NCBI GenBank assembly: GCA_014297435.1
Contig: JACOQA010000001.1
Coordinates: 124,001-188,000 of the forward strand
DNA length: 64,000 bases
Source: Candidatus Nanohaloarchaea archaeon
GTDB lineage: Archaea > Nanohalarchaeota > Nanosalinia > Nanosalinales > Nanosalinaceae
Reading direction: 5' to 3'
In this document: piece after piece, positions 7,298 through 14,018 of the stretch
How the letters are laid out: each line of letters opens with the position of its first letter
How positions within the stretch are numbered: position 1 is the first letter of the stretch
Program-made: the position numbers and the translations under genes
The notes under the pieces: generated by a model
Database searches by the model: none
What the model was told of the DNA's origin: nothing
What the model saw: the letters and a program-made list of their open reading frames with translations, nothing else

Positions 7298-8085
7298 AGC
7301 TTAACCAGGAAACAATCAGGAAGATGGTGAAGGAAGGAGAAAGACTTGACGGAAGAGACCTAGATGAGTTCAGAGATATCGAGGTTACTCCGGACTACAT
7401 CAACGAGACAGCGGAAGGATCCGCCAGAGTAGAAATTGGAGACACAAAAGTTGTTGTCGGACTCAAAGTCGACGTCGAGGAACCTTTCCCCGACCGACCG
7501 AAACAAGGCAACATCGTTACGAACGCAGAGCTCGCTCCGATGGCCTCGAGAGAATATGAGGCGGGTCCTCCACAGGAAGAAGGAGTCGAACTCGCAAGGG
7601 TTGTTGACAGAGGGATCAGAGAATCTGAAGCTGTTGACCTCGAAGCACTATGCATCGAGCCAGGTGAGAAAGTTATCACGCTCTTCCTAGATGTCCACGT
7701 CTTGAACGATGATGGTAACTTGATCGATGCATCCGCACTTGGAGCGCTTGTCTCTTTGAAGACAGGTTTCATTCCCGAGTACGATGAAGAACAAGGAAAG
7801 ATCGTCCGAGACGAGAAGATGATGGATGTCCCTCTAGAAGATGATCCTGTAACGGTTACAGGACACCAGATCAACGGCGAACTTGTCTGGGACACCACAG
7901 GAGAGGAAGAAGACGCCCGAGACGCACGCCTAACTGTATCGATTAATGACCGCGGTAACGTCGTTGCGATGCAGAAGGGAGATACCCAACCTCTCTCGCA
8001 GGACGAAGTCATGGAGATCGTTGAAGAAGCTGAAGGCAAGACCCAAAACCTGAGAGATGTCGTTGAACAGGCGACAGGGGAATAA
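7294..8085 (+). CDS. rrp42: Exosome complex component Rrp42
   Basis: 263 aa RNase PH-fold subunit. It aligns with Rrp41 in overall motif order (ERLDGRDLDEFRDIEVTPDY, GSARVEIGDTKVVVGLKV, RGIRESEAVDLEALCIEPGE). It lacks the Rrp41 active-site acidic pair, as expected of the structural partner. It forms the hexameric ring with Rrp41 and contributes to RNA binding. It overlaps rrp41 by 4 nt (ATGA) and is followed by a T-rich terminator, then the eL43 gene. Confidence 0.97.
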   Translation: MKLNQETIRKMVKEGERLDGRDLDEFRDIEVTPDYINETAEGSARVEIGDTKVVVGLKVDVEEPFPDRPKQGNIVTNAELAPMASREYEAGPPQEEGVELARVVDRGIRESEAVDLEALCIEPGEKVITLFLDVHVLNDDGNLIDASALGALVSLKTGFIPEYDEEQGKIVRDEKMMDVPLEDDPVTVTGHQINGELVWDTTGEEEDARDARLTVSINDRGNVVAMQKGDTQPLSQDEVMEIVEEAEGKTQNLRDVVEQATGE

Positions 8086-8086
8086 A

Positions 8087-8110
8087 AAAGTTTTCTCCCC
8101 TTTTATCTTT
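8087..8110 (+). terminator. Probable T-rich terminator after rrp42
   Basis: AAAAGTTTTCTCCCCTTTTA followed by TCTTT comes immediately after the rrp42 stop. It resembles the tract after psmA. The eL43 gene begins only about 20 nt later, so it may attenuate rather than fully stop transcription. Confidence 0.4.
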
Positions 8111-8129
8111 CATATCAGGTGACTACAAA

Positions 8130-8390
8130 ATGCCAAGGAAGAACAGCTCCTCGAAGAGATTCGGCGCAAGATACGGAAGCAAAGTAAGAAAAAACGTTGA
8201 CGAAGCAGAATCCGGAGACGACGAGTACGAAAGAGTCGCAGCCGGAATCTGGAAGAATAAGGAAACCGGAGAAGTCAAGGCTGGAGGCGCATTCAGACCA
8301 GACACCGGTGCAGAAGAAATGATGAACAAAGCTCTCAAGGTCGAAACCGAAGAGCTAGAAGAAGCTAAAGAAAAGATCGAGGACGAATAA
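8130..8390 (+). CDS. rpl37ae: Ribosomal protein eL43 (L37Ae), zinc-finger cysteines lost
   Basis: 86 aa. Family identity is shown by the N-terminal SSSKRFGARYGSKVRKNVDE and by GIW followed by AGGAFRPDTGAEEM. Position between rrp42 and rpoP is the conserved archaeal arrangement. Canonical eL43 carries a C4 zinc ribbon around the GIW segment (two CxxC pairs). Here there is no cysteine at all: the first pair is deleted and the second reads GIWKNKETGEVKAGG. The C-terminus has an acidic helical extension. It should still sit on the large subunit, but without zinc. Confidence 0.9.
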   Translation: MPRKNSSSKRFGARYGSKVRKNVDEAESGDDEYERVAAGIWKNKETGEVKAGGAFRPDTGAEEMMNKALKVETEELEEAKEKIEDE

Positions 8391-8393
8391 ACC

Positions 8394-8606
8394 ATGACAG
8401 ACGAAGAACCTGTCGAAGAAACAGAAGTCGAAGAAGAGGTCGACGAAGTAGTTGAGAGACCTCAGGGCAAAGGCTACAAATGTGTTAACTGTGAGACAGA
8501 GGTCGAGATTGATCCTGTCGACGACAAGATTATCTGCCCGAAATGCTCTCACCGCGTGCTTTTGAAGAAGAGATCGGAAGACCCTGACACAGTCAAAGCT
8601 ATCTAA
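8394..8606 (+). CDS. rpoP: RNA polymerase subunit Rpo12 (RpoP)
   Basis: 70 aa. A C4 zinc ribbon spans Cys30/Cys33 and Cys48/Cys51 (YKCVNCETEVEID, then IICPKCSHRVLLKKR), the signature of Rpb12/Rpo12. Family members are often about 45-50 aa. The first 27 residues here are an almost purely acidic extension (EEPVEETEVEEEVDEVVE). It starts 3 nt after the eL43 stop and lies in the same operon. It is a structural component of archaeal RNA polymerase. Confidence 0.93.
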   Translation: MTDEEPVEETEVEEEVDEVVERPQGKGYKCVNCETEVEIDPVDDKIICPKCSHRVLLKKRSEDPDTVKAI

Positions 8607-8619
8607 AGGTTATTTTACG

Positions 8620-8838
8620 ATGAGGTCAGAGATCGAGATAAACTCCAGTCAACCAAGTAACTTGGTGAGAGTGCTGGAGAAAAGCCTTACCTCAGACAAC
8701 AAAGTAAATTACGTTATTAACGGAGAGGAAGGAAGGCTTAAGATTGAGGTCGAGACTGATGGTCTAGGACCGTTGAGAGGTTGTACAGACACGGTGTTCC
8801 GTTTAAGCTCGCTATCAAAAAAGATACTAGAGGTTTAA
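8620..8838 (+). CDS. pcc1: KEOPS complex subunit Pcc1
   Basis: 72 aa. The size, the beta-rich opening (IEINSSQPSNLVRVLEKSL) and the ending DGLGPLRGCTDTVFRLSSL match Pcc1 of the KEOPS complex, which makes t6A37 in ANN-decoding tRNAs. The gene sits between rpoP and prefoldin beta, its common location in archaea. Spacing is 13 nt from rpoP and 6 nt to the next gene, consistent with one operon. Confidence 0.85.
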   Translation: MRSEIEINSSQPSNLVRVLEKSLTSDNKVNYVINGEEGRLKIEVETDGLGPLRGCTDTVFRLSSLSKKILEV

Positions 8839-8844
8839 CTTATT

Positions 8845-9168
8845 ATGACAGAGGACGCACAGAAGGCGATGATGGAGATGCAGCAAAACCAGCAGCAGAT
8901 GCAGCAGGTAATGCAGCAGAAAGAAGAAACAGAGTCAGAACTACAGGAATCAAAAAAAGCTCTCGACGAGCTTGGAGATGATTCTGGAACAGTTTACAGA
9001 CAGGTAGGAAACATTCTGGTCGAAAAAGACCGTGAAAAGCTGGAGAACGAACTTGAGGAAAGAGTTGAAGATCTAGAGGTAAGGAAGAAATCTCTGGAGA
9101 AAAAGGAAAACAAGCTCCAGCAAAAACTCGAGGATGCACAGAAGCAGATAATGCAGGGTCGAGAATAA
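8845..9168 (+). CDS. pfdB: Prefoldin subunit beta
   Basis: 107 aa, typical length. Two long coiled-coil helices flank the short beta-hairpin region DDSGTVYRQVGNILVEKD, which is diagnostic of beta prefoldin. The N-terminal helix is unusually Gln/Met-rich (QQNQQQMQQVMQQ). With the alpha subunit (54.4-54.9 kb) it forms the hexameric co-chaperone that hands unfolded proteins to the thermosome. Its stop directly abuts the following UPF0147 gene. Confidence 0.95.
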   Translation: MTEDAQKAMMEMQQNQQQMQQVMQQKEETESELQESKKALDELGDDSGTVYRQVGNILVEKDREKLENELEERVEDLEVRKKSLEKKENKLQQKLEDAQKQIMQGRE

Positions 9169-9417
9169 ATGCAACAGGTTACCTCCGTAACTGATAGAAT
9201 GAGGGAGATGGCTGAGGAGTCATCTATTCCTTCAAATGTTGCGGAAATGCTTGAGGAAGCTGCGGACAAGCTTGAAGATGAAGATGAAGAACTTTCTGTA
9301 AGAGTCAACACGGCGGCATCACTTCTTGATCAGATCAGCAACGATCCTAACATCAAGCAGCATACCCGGACACAGATCTGGAACCTGGCTTCAAAGGTCG
9401 AAAACCTCGACAGCTAG
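9169..9417 (+). CDS. UPF0147 family protein
   Basis: 82 aa helical protein. The conserved family segments are SSIPSNVAEMLEEAADKL, SVRVNTAASLLDQISNDPN and the C-terminal HTRTQIWNLASKVENL. The family is archaeal, of unknown function, and commonly found right behind prefoldin beta, as here with zero spacing. It closes the supercluster. Confidence 0.9.
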   Translation: MQQVTSVTDRMREMAEESSIPSNVAEMLEEAADKLEDEDEELSVRVNTAASLLDQISNDPNIKQHTRTQIWNLASKVENLDS

Positions 9418-9441
9418 GCTCCAGAACCCGGGAAAACACAA

Positions 9442-9452
9442 GCTATAAAAGC
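9442..9452 (+). promoter_or_regulatory. sepF promoter (TATA box)
   Basis: GCTATAAAAGC lies about 40-49 nt upstream of the sepF start. Transcription should begin near 9472, just before a Shine-Dalgarno-like AGAGGTAA ending 9 nt before the ATG. Confidence 0.6.
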
Positions 9453-9490
9453 GTTAGAGCATCAGTTCGAACTAAGAGGTAACACAAAAG

Positions 9491-9859
9491 ATGGGATTAG
9501 GATTTCTCAACTCCGATCAGGAGGAAGAAAACGAAAATATAGTTGAAGACGACTTCGTCGAACTCGATGCTAAGATGACGGAGAAAACTGAGAAAGTTGT
9601 TGTAAGAGCAGAGACGCTTAAAGAATTCGAAGATATCGAAGAAGTACAAGAACATCTGAGAAACGATCACATCGTCTGGCTCAATATCAAGCCTTTGAAG
9701 AATAGAGACATGACAGACCTCAAGAGAGCTGTCAAGAGATTGAAGAAGACAATCAAGGCTGTAGATGGAGATATGGCTGGAGTAGACGAAGACTGGATCG
9801 TTGCCACACCAGGTTATGCAGAGATCGCAAGAAGCAGCGATCAGGTAGAATCAGAATAG
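9491..9859 (+). CDS. sepF: Cell division protein SepF
   Basis: 122 aa. After a hydrophobic N-terminal tip (MGLGFLN), the likely membrane-contact segment, comes an acidic linker. Residues about 35-118 form the SepF domain, with HIVWLNIKPLKNRDMTDLKR, AVDGDMAGVDEDWIVATP and the terminal GYAEI. Archaeal SepF anchors FtsZ rings to the membrane in species using FtsZ-based division. It has its own promoter and is followed after 11 nt by a membrane protein gene that may be co-transcribed. Confidence 0.92.
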   Translation: MGLGFLNSDQEEENENIVEDDFVELDAKMTEKTEKVVVRAETLKEFEDIEEVQEHLRNDHIVWLNIKPLKNRDMTDLKRAVKRLKKTIKAVDGDMAGVDEDWIVATPGYAEIARSSDQVESE

Positions 9860-9870
9860 GTGTGAATCCC

Positions 9871-10281
9871 GTGGAAGAGGATGATTCTCTTCTTGACCAA
9901 TCATCTTATAGAAGAGAATTTATCTCTGGCGGCTTCTATGAGGATGAGCGAAGCGAACTGCAGAATGACAAGCTCAGATCAGCTGTTTTATGCGGTTCGA
10001 TGATTGCAAGTGTTTTTGCCGGAACTATAGCTTTAGGGAAGACGGAGTACGAAGTAGAAGTTGATTTCGAAGATTATAATGGCTCCGAAGACTTAGATGT
10101 TGAAATCTACTCTAATGGCGAACTAACGAAGGATATGAATGTTTCATCTGAAGGTTTCCGGACGGAGCTTGAATCAGGAAACTACAAAATACAGATTTCT
10201 GATTCAGATAATACTATAAGCCAAGAATTTGATATTAGCTCGTTGAACCAGGAACTCTCTTTCTCACTTGAAGATCTTTAG
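9871..10281 (+). CDS. Hypothetical single-pass membrane protein
   Basis: About 136 aa, not recognised. There is an N-terminal acidic region, one hydrophobic segment near residues 42-57 (SAVLCGSMIASVFAGTIALG), and an outside part resembling a small beta-sandwich (VEVDFEDYNGSEDLDVEIYS). The GTG at 9871 has AGGTGTGA 6 nt upstream; GTG 9862 is an alternative. It directly follows sepF, so an envelope or division role is possible but unsupported by motifs. It overlaps the convergent zinc-finger gene by 4 nt. Confidence 0.6.
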   Translation: MEEDDSLLDQSSYRREFISGGFYEDERSELQNDKLRSAVLCGSMIASVFAGTIALGKTEYEVEVDFEDYNGSEDLDVEIYSNGELTKDMNVSSEGFRTELESGNYKIQISDSDNTISQEFDISSLNQELSFSLEDL

Positions 10282-10505
10282 TGCTTCTCAAGTCCAAGTT
10301 CATCTCTGACGTCTTCCATGGTATCTTCTAGCTGCTCGATTCTTTCGACTACGTTTCCTATGCCGAAGCGGACGAATTCCTGAACACAGTCCTTGCAGTA
10401 GATCTCATCGTCAAACTTGATCGCGTCATCCGGAAGCCTTCCACGGTCTTTGCCGCCGAAATCGATTATGTCGCCACAGTTGGAGCATTTTTTCTCGTAA
10501 ACCAT
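10278..10505 (-). CDS. Small zinc-finger protein
   Basis: 75 aa. Two CxxC pairs (CSNCGDIID and YCKDCVQEF) form a probable treble-clef or zinc-ribbon site, followed by a helical tail that may self-associate (VVERIEQLEDTMEDVRDEL). No specific family is recognised. It lies 40 nt downstream of fttA on the same strand and may be in the psmB-fttA transcript. Confidence 0.65.
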   Translation of the reverse strand: MVYEKKCSNCGDIIDFGGKDRGRLPDDAIKFDDEIYCKDCVQEFVRFGIGNVVERIEQLEDTMEDVRDELGLEKH

Positions 10506-10545
10506 AATCTATTACAGAGAATACTAGAATAAAAAGGAAATTAAT

Positions 10546-12426
10546 TTAGTTGAACCTGGAGATCTCCAGGTTCTGCGGTGCGGAAGTGTCGATGTGAAGC
10601 GACTTGTGAAGCGTTGAAGCCAACTGGAAACATTTCTTTGTCTCACCGTGGTTCGTCAACACCTTGTTAGGTGAAGATCTCAGGTTCCTGCAGAAGTTGA
10701 TGATCTGCTGCCTATCGCTGTGAGCCGAGAAACCTTTGACCGAATGAGTGTCCAGGTTTACTTCGACCTGTTCGCCGTTTACTTCGATCCTGTCAGCTCC
10801 GTTCTCGATTTCTCTTCCAAGGGTTCCATCGGCTTGGTAACCTACGAAGATCATCGAGTTCTTCTCGTTAGGAGCCAGATATTTCAGGTACTCCATTACG
10901 GGTCCGCCTGTAACCATACCGGAAGTTGTTAGAATGACGGAAGGTCCTCCATCTATTGCCTCCTTCCTTTCTTCGTGAGATGCGATGGCTTTCAGGTTAT
11001 CTTTCAGGAAAGGCGAATCGTCCTCTTTCATTATCTTGTCCTGAACTTTCTCCGAGAGGAACTCCGGGTAGGTTGTGTGGAGGGCGTTTACGTCGTTGAT
11101 CATGCCGTCCATGTAGACGGTGTAATCATCGAAGTAGTCTCTATCAAGTTCGTCGGCCAGCATTCCCAGTATCTCCTGAGAACGACCTAGAGCGAACACA
11201 GGTACTAATACTTTGCCTCCTTTGTTCAAGGTCTGTTTCATCTTTGAGAGGAACTGTTTCTGGGCTTTCTCTCTTGGCTGCTGTTTGTCTCCCTTACCCC
11301 CATATGTTGACTCGGTTATCATGGTTTCGACACGTTGGAAGTTTGTGTCGGCTGGACGAAGCATCTCTGACTGGTCGTAGTTGTAGTCTCCAGTGTAGAG
11401 AATGTTGTGGAGCCCCTCTCCGACGTGGATGTGAACAAGTGATGAGCCAAGTACGTGTCCTGCGTTCTTCAAAGTCAAACGCATGTCCGGAGTGATGTCA
11501 GTAACCTCACCATAGTCCGGGGTGATCGTTCTCTTGACCGCTTTCTTGATATCTGAGGAATCGTAAGGCGCCTTCTGATTCTCCTTATGAGATATTCCGA
11601 TGTAATCGAGGCACTGCATGATCATGATGTCTCTTGTAGGCTTCGTGCAGTAAAGAGGTCCATCGTAACCCATCTTGTAGAGGTAAGGGATCATGCCCGC
11701 GTGGTCCATGTGTGCGTGTGAAAGCACAACGGCATCCAGTTCCTGAAGATTTAGTTCTGGCGCATTCAGGTAAGGATAGTTGTCCTGGCTTCCCGACTCT
11801 GCGGAAGGATCTATACCGCAGTCCATCAAGATGTTTGACTCTTCTGTCTGTAGAAGGAAACAGGAGCGTCCTACCTGTCTACAACCGCCTAAACCTCCTA
11901 GACGGATCCATTCGTTGCCTACAGATTTTTCAAGCCTGATTTTCTTGCCTACGTCGTGAAGGAAATCCTTCCTAAACTCTGGATCTTCTACAGTTAGTTC
12001 TCTCGCACGGTCAACGACTTTTGAGTTAATCGAAGGTTTTCTTTCTACCTGTGGTGACCAGAGGGTCTTTTCCCTGATCTCGTCTAGACCGCTTCCACGG
12101 TTGCCGATAACGCTTCCAGGTTTTTCCGCTCTTATAATTACTTTTCCGAGCGAAGGCTGGAAGATCAGGTCATCAAGACCTGCTTCATCATTAACTATCT
12201 CCTCAATCTTCTTTTCTGCTTTCTCGGCAGGTTTGAAGAGCTTCGAGGAAGGTCTTACTTCGACTCTTTTCTTCAGTTCTGATACTATCTGTTTTACAGT
12301 GTCTGAGTTATCGAGGAAGAATTCTCTACTCGAGGTATAGATTACGATATCTGATGCCTCGAATCTTATGTCTTCCACGTCCGCGTTCGCGGGCAAAAAC
12401 TGTTTTACATCTTCTAGTTCTTCCAT
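10546..12426 (-). CDS. fttA: Transcription termination factor FttA (aCPSF1), beta-CASP ribonuclease
   Basis: 626 aa, normal for the family. Two N-terminal KH domains (residues about 1-150; GKVIIRAEKPGSVIGNRGS) precede a metallo-beta-lactamase core with SHAHMDHAGMIPYLY and YTGDYNYDQSEM. A beta-CASP insert follows (VPVFALGRSQEIL, VILTTSGMVTGGPVMEYL), and it ends with KGFSAHSDRQQII and TNHGE. FttA cleaves nascent RNA at U-rich sites to terminate archaeal transcription. It lies 60 nt downstream of psmB on the same strand. Confidence 0.97.
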   Translation of the reverse strand: MEELEDVKQFLPANADVEDIRFEASDIVIYTSSREFFLDNSDTVKQIVSELKKRVEVRPSSKLFKPAEKAEKKIEEIVNDEAGLDDLIFQPSLGKVIIRAEKPGSVIGNRGSGLDEIREKTLWSPQVERKPSINSKVVDRARELTVEDPEFRKDFLHDVGKKIRLEKSVGNEWIRLGGLGGCRQVGRSCFLLQTEESNILMDCGIDPSAESGSQDNYPYLNAPELNLQELDAVVLSHAHMDHAGMIPYLYKMGYDGPLYCTKPTRDIMIMQCLDYIGISHKENQKAPYDSSDIKKAVKRTITPDYGEVTDITPDMRLTLKNAGHVLGSSLVHIHVGEGLHNILYTGDYNYDQSEMLRPADTNFQRVETMITESTYGGKGDKQQPREKAQKQFLSKMKQTLNKGGKVLVPVFALGRSQEILGMLADELDRDYFDDYTVYMDGMINDVNALHTTYPEFLSEKVQDKIMKEDDSPFLKDNLKAIASHEERKEAIDGGPSVILTTSGMVTGGPVMEYLKYLAPNEKNSMIFVGYQADGTLGREIENGADRIEVNGEQVEVNLDTHSVKGFSAHSDRQQIINFCRNLRSSPNKVLTNHGETKKCFQLASTLHKSLHIDTSAPQNLEISRFN

Positions 12427-12485
12427 TCTTGAATCAACTTTGAGTATAGAGATTGAAATTAAAATTTAGGGAATGAGAAGAAGCT

Positions 12486-13136
12486 TTATTCAAGCTTCGA
12501 CTCGACTTCTTTTTCTTCGAGAACGTTGTAACCATTCTCGGTGATCTCGACGACCATGATTCCGTTTCCGGAAGCTGTGTCTCTTTCCATAGCTGCCTCG
12601 ACTGCTCTTGTTGCAATCTTCTTTCCTTCCTCGTGATCCATTCCTTCTTCGTAGTTGTCCTCTAGGACTCCGTAAGCCATCTGGGATCCTGAACCTGTCG
12701 AGGTGAACCGTGAGTGCTCCATTAGTCCGCCTGTAGGATCAAGATCGAATAAAACGCCTGAACCATCATCGTTCAGCCCTCCAAGGATGAACTGGTTGAA
12801 GAACGGCATCATCTTGTTCGCGTGCAGAATGTTTGCAAGTAATGTGCCTGCACCTCTGACTGTCAGCTCTCTTGTCTCGAGCTTGTGGAGCTTAAGCTGG
12901 GAGCGCATCGTTCTAACAACTTTCTGTGCATCTCCTACGCTTCCTGCGATCGTCATCCCGATGTTGTCATCGAGCTTGTAGACCTTCTTTGCGTACTTCG
13001 ATGCTGTAAGTCTTCCCATCGAAGCCCTTCTATCGGCCGCAAGGATCACTCCATCTTCCGTCGTTAGTCCTACCGTTGTCGTGCCGGTTTTGAATCCTTC
13101 AATATCTTCTTTCTGTTCTAGTTGAGTATTCTGCAT
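12486..13136 (-). CDS. psmB: Proteasome subunit beta
   Basis: 216 aa. A short propeptide (MQNTQLEQKEDIEGFKTG) ends before the catalytic Thr19 (TTTVGLTTEDGVILAADRRA). Other beta features are the KKVYKLDDNIGMTIAGSVGDAQ segment and GSGSQMAYGVLEDNY. These confer N-terminal-threonine protease activity inside the 20S core. I chose ATG 13136; a GTG 24 nt upstream would lengthen the propeptide. A TATA box lies at 13217-13226. psmA is far away in the supercluster, so the two core subunits are encoded separately. Confidence 0.96.
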   Translation of the reverse strand: MQNTQLEQKEDIEGFKTGTTTVGLTTEDGVILAADRRASMGRLTASKYAKKVYKLDDNIGMTIAGSVGDAQKVVRTMRSQLKLHKLETRELTVRGAGTLLANILHANKMMPFFNQFILGGLNDDGSGVLFDLDPTGGLMEHSRFTSTGSGSQMAYGVLEDNYEEGMDHEEGKKIATRAVEAAMERDTASGNGIMVVEITENGYNVLEEKEVESKLE

Positions 13137-13216
13137 ATAAGACACCCGAGAAAATTTCACAGGCTGGAAAGCCGCACAGTCCGAATTACTGTACTATTGA
13201 ATGATTCCGGGTTCAG

Positions 13217-13226
13217 ATTTAAATAG
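13217..13226 (-). promoter_or_regulatory. Probable psmB promoter
   Basis: The palindrome-like CTATTTAAAT on the minus strand lies about 85 nt before the psmB start. The sequence between it and the start codon holds no gene. The divergent leader element begins at 13251. Confidence 0.45.
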
Positions 13227-13250
13227 GTATTCCGACTCAGGAAACCACTT

Positions 13251-13460
13251 TTTATAAGATTTCCAGGTTGAAATTCAGATTATGAGTCAGGCAATCAAGG
13301 GTGGACGCTTTATCGTCCGGAAAACTGCATTCTATAAATAGGTCTGACTACAAATTAACTGAAGTTTTCTCAACTATTGTATCTGTCTCAATTATCTCTA
13401 TTATCTTCATTATTTCGTAGAACCGGCTTCTCTCCAGTAAAACGGCGGGAAGCCCCTTTT
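13251..13460 (+). promoter_or_regulatory. Leader element A: TATA, ATGAGTCAGG start, hairpins, T run
   Basis: A TATA box TTTATAAG (13251-13258) is followed exactly 31 nt later by ATGAGTCAGG, where a leaderless transcript would begin. A 19-codon frame starts there. A GGACG/CGTCC hairpin lies at 13303-13318. A second stem (GGCTTC 13425-13430 with GAAGCC 13449-13454) is followed by a T run just before the next gene at 13479. The same design and spacing recur at 15489-15620. Attenuator-like control or a small RNA is inferred. Confidence 0.45.
13282..13341 (+). CDS. Possible 19-aa leader peptide A
   Basis: ATG at 13282 opens MSQAIKGGRFIVRKTAFYK and ends at TAG 13339-13341. It is placed exactly where a TATA box 31 nt upstream would start a leaderless mRNA. 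The only support is its position and the matching MSQ start of the second leader at 15520. It could equally be the 5' part of a non-coding RNA. Confidence 0.25.
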   Translation: MSQAIKGGRFIVRKTAFYK

Positions 13461-13478
13461 CTTTGATGTGATCTACAA

Positions 13479-13970
13479 ATGCAAACACGAGCACTACCCA
13501 ACACAGATGAGCACGAAGAGGAAAACCAGAAACAAATCCACAGCTATGATCCGGAGAATAACTGGGAAAGATTTGACCCATCAGAGTCTTGGGTGTCCAA
13601 CGAGGATCTTTCTACAGCCGCCGAATACCTTGACTCGATGGAAGCCGGTGTTAAACCTCACGAAGTCTTCCAGAAAGGCGATTATGTGAGACTCGAGAGG
13701 GCTGGTGAAAGAGTTGTAGAAGGAGAGCTCCACGCTGTTGTAGAAGAGATGGGGTCGGACCGGTACTTCCTTGAGATCGATACTTCTGAAACCTTGAATA
13801 GTGGACTGAACCGTGAAAGTTATGTGATACCTTTCAAGCTTGAAGCTTCCGACTTCGATATCTCGAACGATTCAAGGACGGAGGTCTACCTGAACGGTTC
13901 TGAAAGTGAGGTTGCGAGGCTGGAGCCCGGTCTGGAAAACGGTATGGATTCCGACGTCTATACCGGTTAG
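13479..13970 (+). CDS. Hypothetical acidic protein
   Basis: 163 aa, not recognised. It has an acidic, polar N-terminus (DEHEEENQKQIHSYDPEN). A middle part resembles a small beta-barrel with G-D-Y-V-R-L-E-R pattern (FQKGDYVRLERAGERVVEGE), and a beta-rich C-terminus follows. There are no transmembrane segments or cysteines. It lies downstream of leader element A, and a TTCTCCCC plus T-tract terminator follows its stop. Confidence 0.6.
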   Translation: MQTRALPNTDEHEEENQKQIHSYDPENNWERFDPSESWVSNEDLSTAAEYLDSMEAGVKPHEVFQKGDYVRLERAGERVVEGELHAVVEEMGSDRYFLEIDTSETLNSGLNRESYVIPFKLEASDFDISNDSRTEVYLNGSESEVARLEPGLENGMDSDVYTG

Positions 13971-13975
13971 AAACT

Positions 13976-14003
13976 AAAGCCTTCTCCCCTCAATTCTTTT
14001 TTG
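13976..14003 (+). terminator. Probable T-rich terminator
   Basis: AAGCCTTCTCCCCTCAATTC then six T residues follow the stop at 13970. This is the third copy of a TTCTCCCC plus T-tract pattern after a stop codon in the window. Confidence 0.45.
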
Positions 14004-14018
14004 TAGAGGAATTAAAGA

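Noticed and set aside
7395-8039. 214-codon minus-strand frame opposite rrp42
   Set aside because: Composition is Ser/Thr/Pro-rich, as expected from the antisense of acidic codons, with no motif; rrp42 is certain.
13348-13581. 77-codon minus-strand frame
   Set aside because: It overlaps the leader element and the start of the 13479 gene, and the sequence shows no protein-like features.
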